Positions 23,757 through 37,476 of a stretch of 64,000 bases of DNA are shown piece after piece. How positions within the stretch are numbered: position 1 is the stretch's first letter; each line of letters opens with the position of its first letter. The position numbers and the translations under genes were made by a program. The notes under the pieces were generated by a model. The model saw nothing but the letters and a program-made list of their open reading frames with translations, was not told where the DNA came from and did no database searches. Origin of the DNA: Prochilodus magdalenae (lineage: Eukaryota > Chordata > Actinopteri > Characiformes > Prochilodontidae). Location: the NCBI GenBank assembly GCA_024036415.1, contig JAMWET010005473.1, positions 1 through 64,000 on the forward strand. The letters are read 5' to 3'.

Positions 23757-24540
23757 AGCTGCACCCAGAATCCTTCAGAATCAACCCACAGGACTGAAAC
23801 CTGGTGTGTAGGTGTGACATGGTGAGACATGCTAGTGATTCAAGTTTCACGCTCGACCACACGTGACGTAAGCAGGGACGGGTCTTATCTCTGAACCTGA
23901 CTGACCCAACACCACCACTACAGACCTCCAGCGAGCAGTGGTGTCCTCCATGAGTCATCCTGTTAGTGCAGCACCATCGGCAGACGGCTGCACCACGCAG
24001 GACTACATGTACACAGACCGTTACCACGACTGTCCTTAACACCACGTCACCGTCACCAAAGACTGCAGTGGTGTCGTACCAGACTGTCATGGAGTGACTC
24101 AGAATGGCAGCGGGTCATCTTCAGTGACGAGTCCCGCTTTAGTCTTGGTGGAGGCGCCCAACGAATCCGTGTGTGGAGGCACCGTGGTCAGCACCGAGAT
24201 GGACGGTTTGTCGTCACACGTCCAGAAGACCTGGTGTCCCTCCACCTCCACCCCTACCGCACCATCTGCAGGAACTGTGTGAGGATGTTCAAGCTGCATG
24301 GGATGGATTATCACAGGACTCCATCAGGAACCTCTACAGCTCCATACCGAGACGTCTGGCGTGTTGGGTTAGCAAACACGGCGGCCCGACGCCATACTGA
24401 GAGACAGACTTCTGTATGTGTAGCTCAATAAATATTGATCATATCAGTCTAAATTTTTTTTTAGACCAGTTATTGATCCTGGTCACCTTTATCTTCCTTC
24501 CCAACACACCCGCACTCCCGCACCTCTTTCTGGGTGCAGT
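23757..24540 (+). mobile_element. Non-autonomous Tc1-like element, copy 1
   Basis: The ends are 'ctgcacccaga' and its reverse complement 'ctgggtgcag'. Between them is a broken transposase. One frame reads [15 protein letters not shown], the first catalytic Asp region of Tc1-type DDE enzymes, then VWRHRG. After an internal deletion comes the typical C-terminal [13 protein letters not shown] and GGPTPY. Frameshifts and stops make it inactive. Copies 2 and 3 share the deletion. Confidence 0.85.
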
Positions 24541-26378
24541 ATATATATTTATATAAAGCATATAACATTTATAGAAAATCACACTACGATATAGTCTTAT
24601 GAACTGATCTATATTAGAACGCAGTGCACCATCTGTTATCAGAGAGAGCCACTAAAGCTCCGTGGTAATGGAGGAGCTCTATTTGGCCGGGTTCTGCAGA
24701 GGCAGCTCTAATCAGTGGGAACACTGGAGACATGCAGCATATGCCCATTTGTGTGCTGGAGCACTATTTGGCAAGGAGGGTGCAGCTCTTGGCAAAAGAG
24801 AGGGGAGATATTAATGTCGCTCCCTGCCTAATCTGGAGCTGACAGGATGGAGGACAGACTGTGTGCCTGAATTCGCCGGTTCTGGTCCAGAACTGAGGGC
24901 TTCGGCACAGCAGGACTGAAATAAATACCCTGGAGATCTCAGGTACCTTCAGCCGCCGGCTGCGGCAAAGGAGGACATGCTCAAGCTGCAGGACACGTTT
25001 GGTGTCTGAAGGGAGCTTCTTTAGATTTAGCGCTGCAGCTATAAGGCTAACGCAGCTAACAGGGGATGATTACACGCAGGGGGCCAATCTTATGCCTACA
25101 TTGAAGGGACACATCCCCAGTTACCCTCACCATGGGCGGTGCCTCCGCCAACCCAGCCACCAAAAGGCTACTGCACCCCACCTGGGCTCCCTCCACTGAG
25201 CCTCCCTGCGCAGTTCTTGGTCCTAGTCCTCGCCAAAGTCCACCTTCACATCTCTGGACGTGCAATTCGTCTCCAGGCCACTGGGACACACTATCCCACC
25301 TCCCTGCTCCTTAGCCCACTGTTTGATGCATGATGGGGCGCCACTGAGGCCACTTTTCCTTAGGAAGTGCACCAATAGTTTATTAAATTGATCTTTGGAG
25401 ATCCGAAATTGTGCATGTGATGTAATAATAAACACTGATAATGTATAACATGTACAGATGTTTATAGAAATGTCAATTTGTGTGACTGGCTAAAGGCTTC
25501 TAAGGATGTGGACTGGGCAGTGCATCACCTAGCAACGAGCCAGGGCTGCAGCTCCGCCCCTCCTGCAAGCGATTCCCTTGAGTCGATTCTTTTGAATCAC
25601 TTGCTCAATGTGAATCCAAACCTGTAAGTTGTGATTCTTTTGTTTGGTCAGTGAACCTCCAGAATAACAACAGCAGCAGTTCAGCTCTGATCGTCTTTCC
25701 TTTAGAAAGAACGTTTATCCAGCCCATTTAAAATGGATAAGAGTGACCGATTGTTTCCACCAGGGAGTCAGCATCCCAGAGCAGCTTGGAGATGTACCCT
25801 GCTAGACCATTCGAACGGCTTTCTGGTGGGAATGGTTACCATCACAGGCCCATTCCTGTGTAACACCATTAGACCTCATGAGTCAATCAGCCCCAGATCA
25901 CCAGATGAACCATTAGAACCCTTTACACTGTGATACCACAGTTGATATCACAGTTCCCTCCTCCTCCACTCCTTACCAGTCTGGAAGTGTTCCGAGTTCA
26001 TCACCAGGCTTCCTCCCTTTCCTCTCCAGGAGCGCCTCCAGCGGTGGAGAGCAGCACCAGCGTTAACTCTTCTGCTTCTGTTTACATCACTTCCTCTTCT
26101 GTTTGCTGCTGGTTGTGTGTCCTGCTCCTTTCATCGTCTACATGTCCTTAAATGATCTAACCGGGAGCAGCTCCTTCACCATGACTGATAGGAGGTCAGA
26201 ATACGGCGTTGGGGCAGCAGAGATACTTCTTCGTCCTCCCATGTTGGACTGATTCCCTTCCTACAGCACTACAGACTCACTATCGCCTCCTCAGGTGCAT
26301 AGTGGTATTACAGACAGGACGTGCCGGGGGTAGCTGGTTAGCATGCTAGCTTCAGTAGAGATTTCACAATTTGTGAGG

Positions 26379-26411
<33 letters not shown>

Positions 26412-26690
26412 GTGTTGTTCTTAAAGGGTTCTGATTAGAACCAGGGGTTGTAGATCCACTGGCATGGTGAAATGGCTCCTCAGATTGACGGAGAGTATAG
26501 TGTATATGGTCCTATATACCACTACAGCTTAACATAACATAACCATAGCAGAACCCTGTTTCATGACCATATACAACACACGATTAAGTCTGAAGATGAG
26601 GAATTAAAGCATGGAATGGTTCTAGATAGAACTCCTGGTTCTAAATAGGACCCTCGGTTTTAGGTGGCAGTTAAACCATTAAGCGCTTTG
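24541..26690. other. Intergenic between serpini1 and the LRR gene
   Basis: The non-repetitive block 24600-24900 has balanced composition and no open frame, and could be conserved non-coding sequence. A (TTA)n run lies at 26381-26411. The frames at 25733-25933 and 25930-26151 have no recognisable domain or splice partner. No gene is supported. Confidence 0.4.
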
Positions 26691-26801
26691 CCAGTGTAAG
26701 CCTTCACAGACGAGTCGCTGGCTTACGAGTCGATTCGCGCGAACCGTTTAGAGGAGTCGTTCAGAAAGAATGATTCGTTCGTGAGTCGTCCGTCCAGCGC
26801 G
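26690..26801 (+). promoter_or_regulatory. Candidate promoter/5' UTR of the LRR gene
   Basis: This CpG-richer stretch directly upstream of the start codon contains several copies of 'gagtcg' and 'gattcg'. There is no TATA box. The assignment rests on position and CpG content only. Confidence 0.25.
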
Positions 26802-26857
26802 ATGCCGTTATGGGAAAGCTCGGACTTCTCCGGCTGCATGGACACTTCCAGCGCGTG
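26802..26857 (+). CDS. LRR gene exon 1 (start codon)
   Basis: ATG followed by [18 protein letters not shown] and a split codon at the donor GT 26858-26859 (phase 2). This phase fits exon 2 exactly, giving a Cys at the junction. There is no other evidence, so the start is tentative. Confidence 0.55.
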
Positions 26858-29800
26858 GTAAATGCCCCCACGAGGACATGTCCGAGAGGTGAGTGACCCG
26901 GGGACATGGAACTATGGAGGGTCAGATATGAAATGATTCTATTGCGTGACTCGGTTCGGCTGTCTGGTTCTCTGGGTTTGTGTGTGTGTGTGTATATGCG
27001 TGTGTGTGTGTATGTGTGAGTGTGAGTGTGTGTGTTAGTGTGTGCTGTTTACAGTTTTCAGTATCAGGAGTTTTGGGGCTTCTTGTGAAATCCCGCTCAC
27101 CTGCGTTAGGATATAGCGAGCTCAGGTGTGCTCAGGTATCCGGCTGTTATGGCGACGGCTTTAATCCGGTAAAGAGTGCAGAGTTCACGGTAACATAAGC
27201 CTTATTTGAGCAGAGCTCCGGCTCTCCTTACAGCCCGCCAGCTCCTGGCCTGATTTACCCAAAACCTGCTTCCTCCAACCTGCAGCTCAGGTAAAGGGGA
27301 ACTCCACCCGTCTACCAAAAACCCCAAAATCCCACGGGTAGGGTGTAAAGAGCCATTCAGAGAGGTTCGGTCTGAAACGCTCCCTTCCAGATACAGTCAG
27401 ATCTGTTCACAGTGGTGGTGAAGGTAACCAGACATCCACCTCTGAAAGCCCCCCACAGGAAGTTCCTACATGAGGTGGTTCTGGATACGCTGCCTGATGT
27501 CCGAGACGCTGTTTATGTTGTTCAGATTTACATACGGGTTCCTTTACAGTGTTCCACCTGTCTTTATTGACTCACTAACTGGCCACTTTACTGGAAACAC
27601 CAACCTTGTGCTTCCACTAACAGGCCACTTTATTGGAAACACCAACATTGGGCTTCCACTCACTGGCCGCTTTATTAGAAACACCTACCTTGGGCTTCCA
27701 CTAACTGGCCACTTTATTGGAAACACCAACCTTGGGTTTCCACTAATTGGCCACTTTATTAGAAACACCTACCTTGTGCTTCCACTCACTGGCCACTTTA
27801 TTGGAAACACCTCCCTTGGGCTTCCACTCACTGGCCACTTTATTGGAAACACCTCCCTTGGGCTTCCACTCACTGGCCACTTTATTGGAAACACCTACCT
27901 TGAGCTTCCACCCCCTGGCCACTTTATTAGAAACACCTACCTTGTGCTTCCACTCACTGGCCACTTTATTGGAAACACCTCTCTTGGGCTTCCACTAACT
28001 GGCCACTTTATTAGAAACACCTCCCTTGGGCTTCCACTCACTGGCCACTTTATTGGAAACACCAACCTTGGGCTTCCACTAACTGGCCACTTTATTGTAA
28101 ACACCAACCTTGGGCTTCCACTCACTGGCCACTTTATTGGAAACACCTCTCTTGGGCTTCCACTAACTGGCCACTTTATTAGAAACACCTCCCTTGGGCT
28201 TCCACTAACTGGCCACTTTATTGTAAACACCTCCCTTGTGCTTCCACTCACTGGCCACTTTATTGGAAACACCTCCCTTGGGCTTCCAGTCACTGGCCAC
28301 TTTATTGTAAACACCTACCTTGGGCTTCCAGTCACTGGCCACTTTATTAGAAACACCTACCTTGTGCTTCCACTCACTGGCCACTTTATTGGAAACACCT
28401 CCCTTGGGCTTCCGCTAACTGGCCACTTTATTAGAAACACCTACCTTGGGCATCCACTCACTGGCCACTTTATTGGAAACACCAACCTTGGGCTTCCACT
28501 CACTGGCCACTTTATTGGAAACACCTCCCTTGGGCTTCCACTAACTGGCCACTTTATTAGAAACCCCTCCCTTGTGCTTTATTAGTTGGGAACTTCTTTT
28601 AATCCTGCACACAAAAGATGGTTCTTCAAAGGTTCTTTACTAAGTAAATGGAACCAAATATGGTTCTGCTATGGTTGTGGTGTCAGCAGAACCCTTCATG
28701 GTGCTCAACAGAACTGTTCTCAAATGGATGCTATATAAAACCATACACAGTTTAAGGAACTACTGCACCATGCAAAGAACCAGTATTCAAATGGTTCCAT
28801 CCAGAACTCATGGTTCCCTTTACGATGGAACCATTAAAGAACCATCTTTTTAAAGGATGTACTGTATACGGTTTCCTGCTCTCACAGTGCTTGTGATGTT
28901 GAATAGAGCATCTAAAGCTGGTGTCTAATCTGTAATATTCAAATGGACATTATACAAACGATTATCAATTAACATATTAATTAATAATTAATCAATTAAT
29001 ATTAATTAATTTGACACATGATTCCAAACCCTTTAAACAGTGCTTTAATAAAATAACAATGGTGTAAATAGATTTGGAAAATTGGAAGCTGTCAAACAGT
29101 GTTCTCTCTTTTGTGTGTGGTTCTCCCACGTTCTCCTCTCTGCAGTTCCTCAGGAGTGAACACCAGCAGTGGCAGTTTCCCCAAATCTCATTCCTCTCAC
29201 TACTCTGAGCTCAGTGACACCAACACTCCGCTCTCCGTGGAACACTCTCCCGACTCCGGCATCGTCGCCACTCCGGTAAGGCTCGGTCCAGAACACCTGA
29301 TCATACAAGACACACAAACACACAGTCGGACACAGAGGCTGAATTACACACACAGCATCAACAGAACAGCTGCACCCAGAAGGATCACCCCACAGGACTG
29401 AAACCTGGTGTGACATGCTAGTGTTCAAGTTTCACACTCGGATGTGCATATGACGTAAGCAGGGACGGGCCTTATCTCTGTACCTGACTGACCCAACAGC
29501 CACCATTAGTGGAGCAGTGGTGTCCTCCATGAGTCCTCCTGTTAGTGCAGCACCATCGGCAGACAGCTGCACCACGCAGGACTACATGCACACAGACCGT
29601 TACCACGCCTGTCCTTAACACCACGTCACCGTCACCAAAGACTGCAGTGGTGTCGTACCAGACTGTCATGGAGTGACTCAGAATGGCAGCGGGTCATCTT
29701 CAGTGACGAGTCCCGCTTTAGTCTTGAAGTCTTGGAGACGCCCAACGAATCCGTGTGTGGAGGCACCGTGGTCAGCACCAAGATGATCAGTTTGTAGTCA

Positions 29801-32800
29801 CACGTCCAGAAGGCCTGGTGTCCCTCCACCTCCACCCCTACCGCACCATCTGCAGGAACTGTGTGAGGATGTTCAAGCTGCATGGGATGGATTATCACAG
29901 GACTCCATCAGGAACCTCTACAGCTCCATACCGAGACGTCTGGCGTGTTGGGTTAGCAAACACGGCGGCCCGACGCCATACTGAGAGACAGACTTCTGTA
30001 TGTGTAGCTCAATAAATATTGATCATATCAGTCTAAACTTATCATCAGTTATTGATCCTGGTCACCTTTATCTTCCTTCCCAACACACCTGCACTCCCAC
30101 ACCTCCTTCTGGATGATGGGTGTATGGTTTATTGATTTTCTGAGTGAAGGTGAATTAAACGGCCCCTCCTGCTTTAGATTTTGTTCTGCTCTGCTGATGA
30201 GGTCTATGTGGGATTATCATTCCGGTATGTATTTTTGTTACTGTACCTTTAATACTGATATACAGCTCTGTAAAACGGTAAGAGCTCACCTGTAACTGAT
30301 CAGTGTCTCTAGGTGTACAGGTTCTGGGTTTGTGCTGGTTCTGTTTGATTCTCTACACTACTGGAACCATGTCTCCCAAACTCCAGATCAGATATTGTAG
30401 TAGATCTGTGTATTTAGAAAATCACTAATGACCTCCAGAAGCCTGTTTTTAGAACCATGCTCGCTGTGCGTTTCACCCCAGCCACCGCTCGCCAGTCTCT
30501 CTGTAGGTCACTCGAGGTCATCTTACGGTGGGTAAGGGACATTGGAATGAGGTGGCGCTCATCACAGTCAGTAGAGAGGGGGTTTGGCCCTCTGCCAGTC
30601 TGTAGCTGTGTTGTCCTGTGTGTTTGCTGCTGGAACTTGTTCTTATGAACCAGACGCTCACTGTATCTGTCAGTAAAGCTAGAACCCAACCTTCGGTTCT
30701 TTACTGAGAACCTGCTGTACATGTGGAGATGTTGATATAAGGAGAACCTGGAGTCTCTTATTTATTTCCAGAGCTGTATGTAAATAAGCTCTGCTCTGAT
30801 CTACACTAAGCACAGTTCAGTGTGAGTGGGCGGGGCTTAACTGCAGTCAGTCATTTATTCCCAGTCAGACCGAGAATGGAGTGATGAGGAAGAATAGGAA
30901 ACAGCATAGCATTACCTGGATAACCGTAGTGTCATTAGTAGTCACTGAGAATTCCGGCTGTGCTGAGCTGGAGTGGATTATTTAATGGTCAGCTGAATAA
31001 AGACACACCTGTGCTTTTCCCCACGCTGCGTATCACTCCGGGAATAAGGGTCAGGGTCAAGGGTCGTCCCTGTGGATCACGTTACTGCCCACAGCTGAGC
31101 CCTGAATAAACCCAGTGTGGACGTATATGTAATTCTAGCCTTAGAGATAGACGACTCACCTGGGGTCACGGTGTGTCATGGCGGGGGTTCACTCGGTCCG
31201 GCTGTTCCCTCGGTGACAGTCAGAGCCAGAAAATTATTAATCATAACCAAATTATTTATTATTGTTATAGATCAAAAAGAAGTATGCAAGCACACCATTC
31301 CCAACCACACTGAGAATTCCAGAACTGGAGTGATGAGAACTGTAGGTATACCATGAACTGGATAACGTTATTATTATGATGGCTGGTTATTAATATGGCT
31401 GGTTATTAACGGCGAGCTTCAACATCCACACCAGTGGCACACTGAGCGTTCTGTTTAAACGGCGGATATTCCGGAATGGCTGATTGACTCCTCTGTTCAT
31501 TCATTCGTTCATTCATTCTTTTCCCGGGGGTTCGGGGGTCCTGGAGCGTAACCCAGCGCTTGCTGGCCGGGAGGAAACGCACCCAGGCCTTCACAGGGCA
31601 GACACCACACACTCACACCTAGGAGTAGTTTAGCATCTCCAGTTCAACTGACAGCATGTGTTTGGACTGGGGGGGGAACCGGAGCACCCAGAGCAGGAAG
31701 CCCACACAGGGAAGAACATGCACACTCCACTTCCTTACCCGCCACTCCCATGCTCTGCTGGTGGAGGTTCACCATTTACACCGAATCATTCTCTTCCTTA
31801 TACGCCCACCGGGATCTCCATTCCTTGACTCTACACTCTGGATCCATCATACAGGACACTCTGTAGGTGTACAGGTCCAGACTGTAGTCCATCTGTTTCT
31901 CTGTGTACTGTGTTACCCTGTTCTTCAATGGTCAGGACCCCCACAGGACCCCCACAGAGCAGTAGTATGTGGGTGGTGGATCATTCTCAGCACTGCAGTG
32001 ACACTGACGTGGTGGTGGGGTGTTAGTGTGTGTGGTGCTGGTGTGAGTGGATCAGACACAGCAGTGCTGCTGGAGTGTTTAGACACTGTGTCCACTCACT
32101 GTCCACTCTATTAGACACTCCTACCTTGCTGGTCCACCTTGTAGATGGACAGTCAGAGACGATAGCTCATCTGCTGCTGCACAGTACAGTGTTGGTCATC
32201 CTCTAGTCCTTCATCAGTGGGCACAGGACGCTGCCCACAGGACGCTGCCTACAGGGCGCTGCCCCACAGGATGCTGCCCCACAGGACGCTGCCCACAAGA
32301 CGCCATCCACAAGGTGCTGCCCACAGGAATGCTGCCTTTAGGACGCTGCCCACAGGAACGCTGCCCACAGAACGCTGCCCACAGAACGCTGCCCAATGGA
32401 ACGCTGCCCGATGGAACGCTCCACACAGGATCTTGCCCACAGGAACGCTGCCTTCAGGACGTTGCATTCTCGGAACGCTGCCTTCAGGACATTGCCCAAT
32501 GGAACGCTCCACACAGGGTGCTGCCCACAGGAACACTACTCGCAGGGCGCTGCCCACAAGAACGCTGCCCACAGGAACGCTGCCTTCAGGACGCTGCCCA
32601 CAGGAACACTGCCTTCAGGGTGCTGCCCACAGGAACACTACTCGCAGGGCGCTGCCCACAGGAACGCTGCCTTCAGGACGTTGCCCAATGGAACGCTCCA
32701 CACAGGGTGCTGCCCACAGGAACACTACTCGCAGGGCGCTGCCCACAAGAACGCTGCCCACAGGAACGCTGCCTTCAGGACGTTGCCCAAAGGAACACTA

Positions 32801-34906
32801 CACACAGGAACGCTTCTAACAGGACACTGTTGTGCTGGATAGTTTTGGTTGGTGGACGATTCTCAGTCCAGCAGTGACCCTGAGATGTCCAGCAGCCCTG
32901 CTGCGTCTCCTCTATGAGTGTATATCTAAAGTGTGTTCCATCAGCTTTAGCATTAGCACAACCGAAGGCACCCTAACCCGCTGCTTTACTGCCCACCTGC
33001 TTACACAGTCCCTGTTGTTTCTCTCTCTGGGTTTATTCCAGCTTCCATCCAGCCGCTTCAGGTTCGTCTCGTGGCATCGCCTGGAGGAACACGATGTCCG
33101 TGGAGACCAGCTCGCTTGCCCCAGGGTCAGAGAAGGTGACCACTATTAGACAGTCCATGTTTACCTTCCTCCAAAATCCCATGTCTCCTGTCTGTCTGTC
33201 AGACGTTTGGGGACACCTTGTCTTCAGTTTGCTAATTCAATACTTGCTGATACAATCAAATAGGAACAGCCGCATTATCACAGCTACACAGCTGGTTTAG
33301 ACACTGTAGCCTTGTTCTAGGTCCTCCTTTTCATGAGCACGTTCTTCAGTGAAGCACCACTGAGGCTTAAAAAGGGTCTACAGTCCTTCCACTTCAATCC
33401 GCTTGTTAAGACAGCCGGGCCTCTACTAAGCTGGCTGGGGTTCTCATGTCTTCAGCAGGCTGCCGCAGTTCTGGGTTCCCTGATATTTGAACAGATCAGA
33501 GTCCGAAAGAGTCCAAGCTGATAAGATGAGTTACACCAATGAAGACACACACAGCTTGGTAGCAGTGGGCTCTAATGTTAGCTAGCTCACCTAGCAAACC
33601 TTGCTAACGTTAGCTTCCCTTGGCTAACCCAAACTGACCCTTTGTGGAGACCCTTGATGTAAAACAAGGGTCTACATTGTGTGCCATGATTCCAGTTTCC
33701 AGTGGACTTGATGCTTCTTGGTAGATGTGACAGACACTACCTGGCCAGTCACATTACCTGTTCCCTTAACCTCCAGTGAGAACAAAAGCCAGGACTGAAC
33801 ACTAGATCCAAGGTCCGGACCTGGGACGTAGTCTGTGGGTTTTATGGGGTGTTTCGTGCTCTGAACCTCCATCTTTATATTCCAGTTGTCAGCCCCTATT
33901 CCGTGCTGCTTGGCTAATATAGTTAGCTAGTTAGCTATCTTCATCAGACCTCGTCTGTCTGACAAGCCTGACAGCTGTAACACAAAGATGAGAGTTCACA
34001 CCCGATAAAACCCATAGACTACCTCAGAGGTCTCCACAAAGAGCCAGTCAGGCTTTGCCAGGGTGTGCCAACATTAGCTAGCTTAGCTAGCTAGCTAGCA
34101 TTAGAGCCCGATGGTACCGAACCTCGTTTTCTTTCGTTGGTGAAAGAACTGTAACTCATCTTATCAGCTGCAGTCGTCTTCTTTTCTCTTTCTCACCACA
34201 AAGAAGAGCTATAATGATAACTCAGCAGTTTTTTGGAATTCTGGGCCTCTGCTGAGAAGACGAGAGCACTGGTCTATGCAGTAGAGGCTTGGACCCAGGC
34301 ATGGGGTCAATAGGTCGTCTCTTTTTCAGTAAACCGGAATGGATGAAATGTGGTTACTTCACATCAGCAGAGAAGACAGGACCACTTTGAATAGCTCGGT
34401 GTAGCGTTTGATGTTCGGTGAAACACGTGTGTCGGTCTGTGAATCCGTCATTTCAGGACCTTCAGAGGATGAGCATTCTCTCCGGGATGAGGACATCCTT
34501 CTCAGGAATGGCAGGAGGAGGAGAGGGGATGAAGGGCAGAGGTGGGAGGAGAGGCTGCAGGAGAACTGGGAGAACTGTGTGGTAAGGCACTGCACACGGT
34601 ATTATCTTCGTCTTCAGTGTAAATAGTGTTCAGGAGATCAGTGTTGGTGTGGACCTGGACATTGGTCCCATTCCTTATGTTGTACAATCGATACGTCTGC
34701 ATGGAGCACCAGAGGAATGGATTCAGGTCCAGACTCACGATTCGAGTTTCAGGTTTATTTGTCATTTGCGGAAATGCTGGTATTGAGGCTCAGGTTGGTA
34801 CAGTAGGGCAGCATTAGTAAACATACTAACTACAGATATTAAAATAAAGAGAGTAAATAAATAAAATAATGTAAACAAAATAATGAATAATTTAAAATAA
34901 TGGAAT

Positions 34907-34949
<43 letters not shown>

Positions 34950-34958
34950 CAACAGCAA

Positions 34959-35009
<51 letters not shown>

Positions 35010-36951
35010 TAATTATAAGACTATAGTGCATCTATAGGATATCACCCCTCATGTGTGGGAATGATGGTGTCTTGCTTTGGTATACCTTTAAATCAGTGGT
35101 GTATCAGTTTTTACCATCAGACGTGTCCAGTCACTAGTATGATATATACAGTTGCTGCAGTACTTTTGTTTGGTTCTGTTAGATAACTATAAGTGTGTGT
35201 TTAGATTAGATTAAATTAGATTAGATTAGATTAGATTAGATTCAACTTTATTGTCATTACACATGTACAAGTACAGCATCTAACCAGAGGTGTAGCAGCA
35301 AGTGCAGGATGTACAGTATGTACAATGTGCTGGTATGTGTGGGATATGAGCCGAGGTATGGACAGTTTACAGAATGTACCATACGCATGATAGGCAGCTG
35401 GGTGTAGTAGTATAGACATATATACAGATAAGCACGTACTAGACAGAAGGAGATGTGCATCTTGAATGTATATACAGAGCTATGTAATAATAAGCTATAC
35501 ATGAAGGATGTAGTCTGTGACCAGAGGAGAGATGTGAGGGGGTTAACAGGGGACAGAGCTCAGTAAGGACACAGGTCCGGGCTAAGAAGCTGGTCCTCGG
35601 CCTGCTTGTCTTGGTCCGGGGGCTCCTGAAGCGCCTGCTGCAGGGCGAGAGGGTAAATAGTCTAAGGGCAGGGTGGGTAGGGGTGGAGTCCCTGTAATGG
35701 GGTGTGGCTTATTCACAGTCATCGCTAGGAGACACTTCATTAACACCGTGACTCCTCAAACCTCACCCAGCAATCAGCAGCCATGGGCTCCTCTGTACCG
35801 CTGCCCAGCACTCTGGCCGCTAGCGTAACTGATACCCACGACGCAGGAGAAGCTCTGAGCAGATATCAGAACGTTCTCCAAGTTCTTCCAGGCCTGGAGG
35901 ACCAGGAAGACACCTGCCAAACTGTTCAGCTCAGGGGTGGTGCGCTGGTACCCTGGTCTTGGTCTACAGCCAGTGTCAGAGTATCCACATTTCACTGGTG
36001 GAGGGAAGATCTCAAAATCCATCCAATGGAACTGAAATGCTAACTGCTACAAAAGGCGTTTCCACACGGTGATACTCCTCCTCACTCCCTCTCCTCCTGA
36101 CTCCTCCTCCAGGAGCTGAACCTGTCCTATCAGGACCTGGGAGACCCGTACCAGCTGGAGAACTTTACACGCATCCTGAGGAGGCTGATCAGAGTGGAGC
36201 GTCTCCAGCTGGTGGACAACGCCCTGCAGGACCTCAGCTCAGTCCGACTGCCAAGGTACAGCACCCTCAGCATAGCGGATGCCATGGAAGCTAAAACAAA
36301 ACACTGGTAATAATATTACACCATATGACTCCTACACTCAGCTGGTAACCAAACGCCTGGATCCTGTGAGGCTGGAAACCCCAGCCCAGCATCTAAACCC
36401 ACCATGCTATGCTAATTCGGTTCAGCTGGACGGCCATTATACTAATACAGGCTCGTTCAGTATGACGTGGTGATTCAGGCCCGGGTTAGCACCATGCTAA
36501 CTGGTGGGCTATAAGCTTCCATTTGTTTGTTAGCTGCATTAGCTTCATAGCTCCAGTGCTGAAACTCAGACGCCACACGTCCTGGCTGACTGACTACATA
36601 TACCTGAGCTCTTACTGATCCGAACTGTGCTCCGAACGAGCTCCCGCAGTCGCTACACACACCAGAAGACGTTTGATTGAATACGTGGGGTTTTTATCTT
36701 TGATGGACTGATATTAGGCTGATGTGCGCCAGTAAGAATGCGTCTTCACTGCAGATGTAAAAGCCTGAATCTGCACCGGAACCACTTGACGTCTTTTGGT
36801 CAGCTGCCAAAGGTTCCGGAGATCCAGCACCTGTGCCTGTCGGAGAACAGCATCTCCAGCCTGGGGGAGCTGAGCCTGCTGCAGGCCACACCCATACAGT
36901 CCCTCACACTCAAACTCAACCCCTGTGAGTTCCTGGAGGACTACCGCTCAC

Positions 36952-37030
<79 letters not shown>

Positions 37031-37129
37031 GGAGAGTGAGAGAGAGAGAGAGTGTGAGAGAGAGTGAGAGAGAGAGTGTGTGAGAGAGAGAGAGAGAGGG
37101 AGAGAGAGAGAGAGAGAGAGAGAGGGTGG

Positions 37130-37172
<43 letters not shown>

Positions 37173-37438
37173 GAGAGAGAGAGAGAGGGTGAGAGTGAGA
37201 AAGAGAGAGAGGGTGAGAGTGAGAAAGAGAGAGAGCGAGAGTGAGAGAGAGAGAGAGAGGGTGCGAGTGAGAGAGAGAGAGCGAGAGTGAGAGTGAGAGA
37301 GAGAGAGAGAGGGTGCGAGTGAGAAAGAGAGAGAGAGAGAGTGAGAGTGAGAGTGAGAGAGAGAGAGAGGGTGCGAGAGAGAGGGTGAGGGTGAGGGTGA
37401 GGGTAAGAGTGAGCGACAGAGAGAGAGAGAGAGAGGGT

Positions 37439-37476
<38 letters not shown>

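Noticed and set aside
27470..28585. 371-codon open frame on the + strand
   Set aside because: It follows directly from a 42-bp repeat with no stop in one frame and lies in intron 1 of the LRR gene.
32217..32877. Overlapping frames of 148-200 codons
   Set aside because: They are translations of the GC-rich minisatellite in three frames with no independent support.
33053..33135. Alternative LRR exon 3 acceptors at 33051 or 33060
   Set aside because: They break the phase between exons 2 and 4; only the acceptor at 33040-33041 keeps the frame.
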